DNA of 57,678 nucleotides. It comes from Tessaracoccus sp. OS52. Lineage in GTDB: Bacteria; Actinomycetota; Actinomycetes; Propionibacteriales; Propionibacteriaceae. The translations under genes and the position numbers were made by a program. Where the stretch lies: the NCBI RefSeq assembly GCF_020687685.1, contig NZ_JAJEWM010000007.1, forward strand, positions 1-57,678, written 5' to 3'. The notes under the pieces are model-generated. The model was not told the origin of the DNA. It saw only the letters and a list, made by a program, of their open reading frames with translations, and ran no database searches. How positions within the stretch are numbered: position 1 is the first letter of the stretch; each line of letters starts with the position of its first letter. This document shows positions 52,485 through 57,678 of this stretch, one piece after another.

Positions 52485-52519
52485 CTTGAGGTAGGACGGC
52501 CTTGAGGTTGTCTTGACCA
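52485..52519. promoter_or_regulatory. Direct repeats upstream of the SipW cluster
   Basis: CTTGAGGT occurs at 52485-52492 and 52501-52508, and CTTGACCA at 52512-52519, spaced 16 and 11 bp. Head-to-tail repeats with an 11-bp step are typical of OmpR/PhoB-type regulator sites, and such a regulator is encoded at 53039. The repeats lie in the 265-bp divergent gap between the SipW-cluster operon and the HPt-like gene. Confidence 0.4.
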
Positions 52520-52573
52520 GATCTTTGGGAAAACCGGGCGTCCATCTCGCGGCTGGCAACAGATGCTTGGGGC

Positions 52574-52999
52574 ATGTGCACTGTGCCCGTGGTCGACGCC
52601 TGCGCCCTGCGTCGCCTTGGCGATCAGCTGGGTGACCCAGCGACGCTGTTCAGGTTCGTGTGCGAGTACACCGACATGCTGGAGGGCCGGGTGGACCGGC
52701 TGCAGCACGCGCTGGTCGCCCACGACGTGGAGGACTTCCAGGACGCCGCGCTGAGCCTCAAGGTGGCCTCCCAGATGGCCGGCGCCTGCGCGCTTTCGGG
52801 GAAGGTGGCCGAACTCATGGAGGATCTGGCACCCGACAGGGCATCCGAGGTTCGCTGGTTCTGCGCCGACCAACTGGTGGCCCTGTGCACGGAACTGCGA
52901 CGCCTGGCCGTCGAGACCGCGGCCAACCTGCGGGCCTTCCTCGACCGCCTGGCGCTGGAGGCGCACGTGACCCGCAACTGTCCCCCGCTTCCTGCCTGA
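52574..52999 (+). CDS. HPt-like protein lacking the phospho-accepting histidine
   Basis: The 141-residue all-helical protein resembles a histidine-phosphotransfer (HPt) domain. DPATLFRFVCEYTDMLEGRV is followed by VEDFQDAALSLKVASQMAGACALSGKVAELM. The second stretch aligns with the HPt signature A-H-x-L-K-x-x-x-x-x-x-G-A, but Leu60 occupies the histidine position. It therefore probably binds a receiver domain rather than carrying phosphate. It lies between the SipW operon (divergent) and an orphan response regulator (convergent). A GATGCT hexamer precedes ATG 52574 by 6 nt. Confidence 0.65.
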   Translation: MCTVPVVDACALRRLGDQLGDPATLFRFVCEYTDMLEGRVDRLQHALVAHDVEDFQDAALSLKVASQMAGACALSGKVAELMEDLAPDRASEVRWFCADQLVALCTELRRLAVETAANLRAFLDRLALEAHVTRNCPPLPA

Positions 53000-53038
53000 G
53001 GGTGGCGGGCGCTGACGCCGAAGTTCAGTGACGTTGGG

Positions 53039-53911
53039 TCAGTGGGCGTGACTGCGGAGATCCGGGATCCCGGCCATCCGGTAGCCCACCCCGCGGAGCG
53101 TCTCCACCCAGCGCGGCTGCCTCGGGTCATCGCCCAGTTTGCGCCGGAGGTTGCCCATGTGGACCTCGATGGTGCGTTCGTCCGACTCCGAGACGAAGGT
53201 CCCGGAGTCCGGCTCCTCGTCGCGCAGGATGCGGAACAGCTCCGGCTTGGACCTGACCACGCGACGCGAGACGAGCAGCGTACGCAACAGGGTGAACTCC
53301 GTGGGGGTCAGTTGGACGTCGCGGCCGTCCACCACCACCTTGTACAGACCGGGGAACAGCTCAAGTCCGTCGAGGCGGTAGGGGATCTCCGTGGCGTCGT
53401 TCCCACCATTGTGACCCGGCGACGACTCCCACCGCGGGGCCGACTCGGGGGACCTGGCCGTGATGGCGTACGGGGTTGGCTGGTGCCGTAGGTCCGGTGC
53501 CGGGACGAGGGACTCGGGCGAGAACTCTGGGGTGGTCTGCATCCGGGGGCGGCGCAGCATCGCCTCGATCCGCGCCCGCAACTCTCGGGGGCGGAAGGGT
53601 TTGGTGACGTAGTCGTCGGCGCCGGCGTCGAGTCCCATCAGGGTGTCGATCTCATCTGCACGGGCCGTCAGCATCAGGACGTAGGCGTCGCTGATCCGCC
53701 GAACCCGACGGGTGACCTCGAAGCCGTCGATGTCGGGCAGGCCCAGGTCCACAGTGACGATGACCGGGTTGTGCTCTGTGACCGCTCGGACGCCGTCGGC
53801 GCCGCTACCGGCTTCATGGACCTGGAATCCGGACTGGGTGAGCAGGCCGACGAGGAGCGCGCGAATGTCGGCGTCGTCCTCGATGACGACAGCTGCTCCG
53901 CGCTCGTCCAA
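53039..53911 (-). CDS. Orphan OmpR-family response regulator
   Basis: The 290-residue regulator has an N-terminal receiver domain with the acidic pair EDD, phospho-Asp in VDLGLPDIDG, the switch Thr in LTARADE and Lys in VTKPFRP. An unusually long linker of about 60 residues follows (SPESLVPAPDLRHQPTPYAI and onward). The winged-helix DNA-binding domain is VQLTPTEFTLLRTLL ... RTIEVHMGNLRRKLGDDP ... VGYRM. The start seems to be TTG 53911 with GGAGG 5 nt upstream. No histidine kinase is in the window. The neighbouring HPt-like protein and SipW cluster are its likely partners. Confidence 0.9.
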   Translation of the reverse strand: MDERGAAVVIEDDADIRALLVGLLTQSGFQVHEAGSGADGVRAVTEHNPVIVTVDLGLPDIDGFEVTRRVRRISDAYVLMLTARADEIDTLMGLDAGADDYVTKPFRPRELRARIEAMLRRPRMQTTPEFSPESLVPAPDLRHQPTPYAITARSPESAPRWESSPGHNGGNDATEIPYRLDGLELFPGLYKVVVDGRDVQLTPTEFTLLRTLLVSRRVVRSKPELFRILRDEEPDSGTFVSESDERTIEVHMGNLRRKLGDDPRQPRWVETLRGVGYRMAGIPDLRSHAH

Positions 53912-54077
53912 CCTGACCTCCAGCTCCCCGTGCCGATGGACCTAATTGGAACAAAGATTACACGGCCCGAGTACCCCTTAGATAGACCCCTCCCCGAGTA
54001 TCATTCCGCCGCCGCGTCCGGCCATGCCCGCGGACACCGTTACGATATTGGCCTACATCGATTCATCGAGAGGCATC

Positions 54078-54131
54078 ATGGACCGCCCGTCCCGACCCGA
54101 GCCCCCAGCCCTGCGGGGGGCCGAGAGATGA
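54078..54131 (+). CDS. Leader ORF 1, proline-rich 17-residue peptide
   Basis: ATG 54078 opens MDRPSRPEPPALRGAER, ending at TGA 54129-54131. GAGAGG lies 5-6 nt upstream, a good ribosome site. The stop overlaps the start of leader ORF 2 (ATGA). Four of 17 residues are Pro and four are Arg. Being 5' of CNNM/CorC genes, it may sense magnesium or translation stress. Confidence 0.5.
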   Translation: MDRPSRPEPPALRGAER

Positions 54132-54178
54132 CCGCCCATAGTCCCAGGCCCCCGTTCCGGATGGGGGCACCCCGATGA
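54128..54178 (+). CDS. Leader ORF 2, 16-residue peptide
   Basis: ATG 54128 opens MTAHSPRPPFRMGAPR. Its stop (54176-54178) overlaps ATG 54175 of the next gene. It has no ribosome site of its own, so it should depend on reinitiation from leader ORF 1, and the CNNM gene in turn on it. Confidence 0.5.
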   Translation: MTAHSPRPPFRMGAPR

Positions 54179-55533
54179 CACCGGCCGTGTCACTGCTGGT
54201 CGGACTGGTCGTGGTGATCCTGATCACCGTGGCCACCGGTTACTTCGTCGCCCAGGAGTTCGCCTACATGGCGGTGGACCGCTCCAGGTTGCAGGCCCGC
54301 GCGGCCGCCGGCGACGAGACCGCCGTCCGAAGCCTCGACATCACCAGGCGCACCTCCTTCATGCTCTCCGGAGCCCAGCTCGGCATCACCGTGACGGGAC
54401 TGCTCGTCGGCTACGTCGCCGAACCGCTCATCGGCCAGGCGCTGGGGCGGCTGGCTCCCGGCGGCTCGACTGCGGTCTCCGTCGCCGTCGGTGGAGTGCT
54501 GGCCATCGCCTACTCCACACTGGTCCAGATGCTTTTCGGCGAGTTGTTCCCCAAGAACTACTCCATCGCCAACTCGGAGAAGGTATCCGGCTGGCTGGCG
54601 CGGAGCACGCAGATCTACCTGACCGTCTTCGGGCCGCTGATCTGGGTCTTCGACCGGGCCGCAGAGTCCCTGCTGAAAGTGCTGCGGATCCAGCCGGTCC
54701 ACGACGTCGAGCACTCGGCCACCGCACGCGACCTGGAGCGCCTCATCGACGCCTCCCGCGAGACCGGGGACCTCTCACCCGAACTGTCCCTGCTGCTCGA
54801 CCGCATCCTCGACTTCCCCAACCGCGACGCCGAGCACGCGATGATTCCCCGTCCCCGGATCGACGTCGTGCGGGCTGGCACCACTGTGGCCGAGGTCCGC
54901 GAACTGATGGCCACCGGACACACCCGCTACCCCGTCGTCGACGCCGAGGACCGGATCCTCGGCATCACTCACCTGACGCACGTGATCGCGCCGGACACCG
55001 ACCCCGACACCCCCATAGAGCAACTCGTCAGGAAGCCGCTCGTGGTGGCCGACTCGATGTCGCTGCCCGACGCCCTGGCACTGATGGACGAGGCGGCCGA
55101 ACAGTTGGCGTGCGTCGTCGACGAGTACGGCGGCTTCGCCGGGATCATCACCATCGAGGACCTGGCCGAGGAGGTCGTCGGGGACATCACCGACGAGCAC
55201 GATCCGGCCGCCGCGGAGGAACTCGACGACCGGGGTGAGGGCATCTGGCGGGTCAGCGGCGAGGTGCACGTCGACGAGGTGGAACGCACCCTCCACGTGG
55301 ACCTCCCCCGAGGCGACTACGAGACGATCGCGGGCCTTGTCATCGACGTCTTCGGCAGCCTGCCCGCAGAAGGCGACACCGCCGACATCGAGTTGCCGCC
55401 GGCACCCGAGGAACTCACCGAGTCCGACCCCGAGCGACGCTTCCTGCACGCCCGGGTCCTGGAGATCGACAACCACGTGCCGTCGCTGATCGAGTTGACG
55501 CTGCCCACCCGCCACGAGGGCGATGCCTCATGA
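54175..55533 (+). CDS. CNNM/CorC-HlyC family transporter 1
   Basis: The 452-residue protein has an N-terminal DUF21/CNNM membrane domain (TGYFVAQEFAYMAVDRSRLQ, then FMLSGAQLGITVTGLLVGY, QMLFGELFPKNYSIAN). A pair of CBS domains follows (MIPRPRIDVVRAGTTVAEVR; LVVADSMSLPDALALMDEAA with EYGGFAGIITIEDLAEEVVG). It ends with a CorC_HlyC domain. Family members transport or regulate Mg2+/Co2+ efflux. Its start overlaps leader ORF 2 and its stop overlaps the next gene (ATGA). Confidence 0.92.
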   Translation: MTPAVSLLVGLVVVILITVATGYFVAQEFAYMAVDRSRLQARAAAGDETAVRSLDITRRTSFMLSGAQLGITVTGLLVGYVAEPLIGQALGRLAPGGSTAVSVAVGGVLAIAYSTLVQMLFGELFPKNYSIANSEKVSGWLARSTQIYLTVFGPLIWVFDRAAESLLKVLRIQPVHDVEHSATARDLERLIDASRETGDLSPELSLLLDRILDFPNRDAEHAMIPRPRIDVVRAGTTVAEVRELMATGHTRYPVVDAEDRILGITHLTHVIAPDTDPDTPIEQLVRKPLVVADSMSLPDALALMDEAAEQLACVVDEYGGFAGIITIEDLAEEVVGDITDEHDPAAAEELDDRGEGIWRVSGEVHVDEVERTLHVDLPRGDYETIAGLVIDVFGSLPAEGDTADIELPPAPEELTESDPERRFLHARVLEIDNHVPSLIELTLPTRHEGDAS

Positions 55534-56591
55534 GCGGCCAGTGGGTGGTCCTGTGGACCGTAGTGATCATCGGCCTCAGCGCCTTCTTCGTCGCGGCGGA
55601 GTTCGCGCTGATGTCGGCCAAGCGGCACCGGCTCGAGGAGGCGGCGCAGGAGTCGGCTGCCGGCCGGGCCGCGTTGAAGAACTCCTCCGAACTGACGCTC
55701 CTGCTCGCCGGTTCACAACTGGGCATCACCGTGTGCACGCTGGCCCTGGGCGCCATCACCAAGCCCGCGGTCCACCACGCGCTCACGCCGTGGCTCGAGG
55801 CGATCGGACTGCCGCTGACAGCGGCCGACATCGTCGCCTTCGTCCTCGCCCTGTTCATCGTGACGTTCCTGCACCTGGTGGTGGGCGAGATGGCACCCAA
55901 GTCGTGGGCGATCGCCCATCCCGAGAAGTCCGCCATCCTGCTGTCGCTGCCGATGCGCGCCTTCATGGCCGTGACCAGACCCGCCCTGCGGGCGCTGAAC
56001 GGGGCGGCCAACTGGCTGGTCCACAAGACGGGGTCACGCATCGTGGACGAGCTGTCGTCCGGGCAGGACCCCGACAGCCTCCGCCATCTGGTGGAGCACT
56101 CGGCCAACGTCGGCGCCCTCGACGCCGGTTACCGCGCGACCATCTCCAGCGCGCTGGACCTCAGGGAACTGACCGTGGCCGACGTCGCGGTCCACGAGGA
56201 CATCACCTCCGTCGGCCCGGACGCGACGGTGGAGCAGATCCAGCAGGCCAGCCTGGCCAGCGGGCACCGCCGCATCATCGTGCGCGACGAGGGTGTCACC
56301 GTCGGCGTCGTCCACGTGCGGGACACGCTGCATTCCTCCGCCCAGGACCTGACCGCCGCAACCCTTGCGCGTGAGGCGCTCGTCCTCCAGTCCAACACCC
56401 TGGTGGCGTCGGCGCTGCGGCAGATGCGCGCAGGGGGCAACCAGCTGGCGGTCGTCGCCGACGGCGACCGCGAGACCGGTCTGCTGTCGGTGACCGACAT
56501 CATGCTGCGCGTGCTTCCCCGCAAGCGGAAGCAGGCAACCAGCGCTCCTGCGGCCATCGCGAAGGGCGCCCATCCGCACCCAAGACCCTAG
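55530..56591 (+). CDS. CNNM/CorC-HlyC family transporter 2 (no CorC domain)
   Basis: The 353-residue paralogue of the preceding gene has the DUF21/CNNM domain (SAFFVAAEFALMSAKRHRLE, LLLAGSQLGITVCTLALG, HLVVGEMAPKSWAIAHPEKS) and a CBS pair (SVGPDATVEQIQQASLASGH; LVLQSNTLVASALRQMRAGG). It lacks the C-terminal CorC_HlyC domain. The two genes are translationally coupled and probably form a heteromeric transporter, as tandem CNNM pairs in actinobacteria often suggest. Confidence 0.92.
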   Translation: MSGQWVVLWTVVIIGLSAFFVAAEFALMSAKRHRLEEAAQESAAGRAALKNSSELTLLLAGSQLGITVCTLALGAITKPAVHHALTPWLEAIGLPLTAADIVAFVLALFIVTFLHLVVGEMAPKSWAIAHPEKSAILLSLPMRAFMAVTRPALRALNGAANWLVHKTGSRIVDELSSGQDPDSLRHLVEHSANVGALDAGYRATISSALDLRELTVADVAVHEDITSVGPDATVEQIQQASLASGHRRIIVRDEGVTVGVVHVRDTLHSSAQDLTAATLAREALVLQSNTLVASALRQMRAGGNQLAVVADGDRETGLLSVTDIMLRVLPRKRKQATSAPAAIAKGAHPHPRP

Positions 56592-56611
56592 GACCCGAGG
56601 CTTCCGGGAAC

Positions 56612-56623
56612 TACAATGGCGGG
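56612..56623 (+). promoter_or_regulatory. Leaderless promoter (TACAAT)
   Basis: TACAAT at 56612-56617 is the best -10 box in the window and lies 6 nt before ATG 56624. This supports that ATG as the real start of the following, apparently frameshifted, gene. Confidence 0.6.
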
Positions 56624-57425
56624 ATGTCTGACGCACCGTTCCAGCGGCCGGGCACCCACCTCGGCGAAGCGAATGTGCGCCCCGTGACGTTCCGTCCGGC
56701 GATGACGGATCCGGACCCTTCGCCCTTTTGACGCCGAGCCCGACCTGGTCCGCATCGACGAGCCGGAGGACCGTCCGTCCGAGAGGCGCGGGGTGCTCTC
56801 CCTCTTGGCTGCGGGGGTCGCGGGCCTGCTGTGCGGCGGCCTGCTCACGACGGCGATCCTGACTGCCCCGACCGGCGAGGTCACCCCTGTTCCCATCACG
56901 CCCGACACGTTCCCGCGGACGGTGCTGGGCCTCGAGCGCGACGACCTGTGGTACCGCGATGCCGGCCGCAACCCCGTCGTGGACCGGCTGGACGACCAGT
57001 TCGACGCGCAGGTGGCCCATCACCGTTTCGCCTACGGCGGCGACGGCGCGACGCTCAGCTACACGATCGGCACCGGCGGAGTGCGGCTGACGATCGTCAA
57101 CGGCCTGCTCCCCCGGCCGCTGCCCTCCGACGGCGCGCGGCTGTTCGGCACGGGCGGTCCCGTGGTCAGGGCCACCCTGGAGGAGGACGAGGTGGCCTGC
57201 ACCGCCGACGTCACGCAGTCCTTGGAGTACACCACGGAGGGCTGGCCGGCCGACGGCTGGGACGACCCGCCGCTGCTGGGGCGATCCACCTGCCTGCTCG
57301 TGGACCAGGACCGCAACCTGAGCCTCCGCCTGGTCGAGGTCAGCCTGCGGCCCTCCGACGTCGTCGCGACGGCGGAGGCGTTCAGCGCCGAACTGCGCCG
57401 GCTCCACAAGGACCTCGTCAGTTGA
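56624..57425 (+). CDS. Membrane-anchored protein of unknown function, frameshifted near codon 35
   Basis: From ATG 56624 the frame reads about 35 residues (MSDAPFQRPGTHLGEANVRP ... TDPDPSPF) and stops at 56729-56731. The next frame is open from 56706 and continues DAEPDLVRIDEPEDRPSERR, a membrane helix (VLSLLAAGVAGLLCGGLLTTAIL) and a 180-residue extracytoplasmic domain with two Cys. Removing one T from the TTTT run at 56726-56729 joins them into a 266-residue protein. Without the repair, the visible downstream part would have to start at an internal codon inside the helix region. The domain is not recognised. Confidence 0.65.
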
Positions 57426-57439
57426 GTCCCGGGGGTTCG

Positions 57440-57678
57440 CGGACTTGGGTCTCGACACGCTGGGTCGAACCACCCCCGTTGATCGAGTAGGAGCCCGCGA
57501 GGAACGAGCGGCGACGTGTCGAGATCACCAGCGACCAGCGATGGGGCGAACCACCCCCACCCCGTTGATCGAGTAGGAGCCCGCGAGGAACGAGCGGCGA
57601 CGTGTCGAGATCACCAGCGACCAGCGATGGGGCGAACCACCCCCACCCCGTTGATCGAGTAGGAGCCCGCGAGGAACG
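57440..57678. repeat. 86-bp tandem repeat running off the window (family B relative)
   Basis: GATCGAGTAGGAGCCCGCGA recurs at 57481, 57567 and 57653, an exact 86-bp period. Each unit continues GGAACGAGCGGCGACGTGTC, GAGATCACCAGCGACCAGCG and ATGGGGCGAACCACCCCC. The core (GATCGAGTAG ... GAGGAACGAG ... GTGTCGAGA) is a diverged form of repeat family B at 41.7-42.0 kb. Copies appear identical. The true array length is unknown. Confidence 0.88.

Noticed and set aside
1..57678. tRNA, rRNA or prophage genes
   Set aside because: No cloverleaf, rRNA-like or phage structural sequence was noticed on either strand; small RNAs cannot be excluded by eye.

Overview
The window is very GC-rich and densely coded. 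It has the marks of a high-GC Gram-positive (Actinomycetota), probably Propionibacteriales, although family level is only a guess. Supporting traits are an RpfB-type resuscitation-promoting factor, a stand-alone LigD polymerase domain, cytochrome bd encoded as cydABDC, many GTG starts, and at least seven genes whose start codon lies 6-7 nt after a TANNNT -10 box (leaderless transcripts). No rRNA, tRNA, CRISPR array or prophage was seen.

Layout, left to right. 1-0.6 kb: a transposon scar in which the end of an IS3-family element abuts the 3' half of an IS110-family transposase. 0.8-8 kb: a PPK2 polyphosphate kinase and the cydABDC cytochrome bd operon. 8-12.9 kb: an NTF2/SnoaL-like protein, a GT4 glycosyltransferase, a Gfo/Idh/MocA oxidoreductase, an RpfB-like factor and a CHRD protein. 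13-16 kb: a copper module (thioredoxin, CopA, CopZ) with two CsoR-like operators, one of them inside a thioredoxin promoter. 16.4-17.8 kb: dnaB. 17.8-28.7 kb: a seven-gene minus-strand locus best read as beta-1,2-glucan (sophoro-oligosaccharide) uptake and breakdown: GH94 phosphorylase, GH3, Tat-exported GH144-like glucanase, ABC importer and LacI repressor with two palindromic operators. 28.8-29.7 kb: a roughly 183-bp hairpin-containing tandem repeat, with relatives at 8.6 and 43.8 kb. 29.9-35.6 kb: YbaK, then a cytosolic-looking subtilase coupled to a pre-ATP-grasp-like protein and an ATP-grasp ligase, a TSUP permease and LigD-Pol. 35.7-39.2 kb: a ribose-type sugar ABC importer. 39.4-43.6 kb: a RecQ helicase fused to a phosphoribosyltransferase-like domain, a second repeat family, and a second copy of the two-gene ATP-grasp module. 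44-50 kb: a FUSC-type membrane protein, a small membrane protein, a GlgX-type enzyme and a large membrane protein. 50-54 kb: a SipW signal-peptidase cluster with three candidate exported substrates, beside a degenerate HPt protein and an orphan OmpR-type regulator. 54-57.4 kb: two CNNM/CorC-type genes behind two tiny overlapping proline-rich leader ORFs, then a secreted or membrane protein gene that appears frameshifted in a TTTT run. The window ends inside an 86-bp tandem repeat.

The strongest candidates for new biology are the paralogous ATP-grasp modules (one with a subtilase, the other with both nucleotide-contacting lysines changed to arginine), the beta-1,2-glucan locus with its operator layout and intra-operon hairpin, the leader-peptide chain before the CNNM genes, the SipW cluster with its histidine-less HPt, and the hairpin repeat family. 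All functions are read from sequence and family knowledge; nothing was searched against databases.
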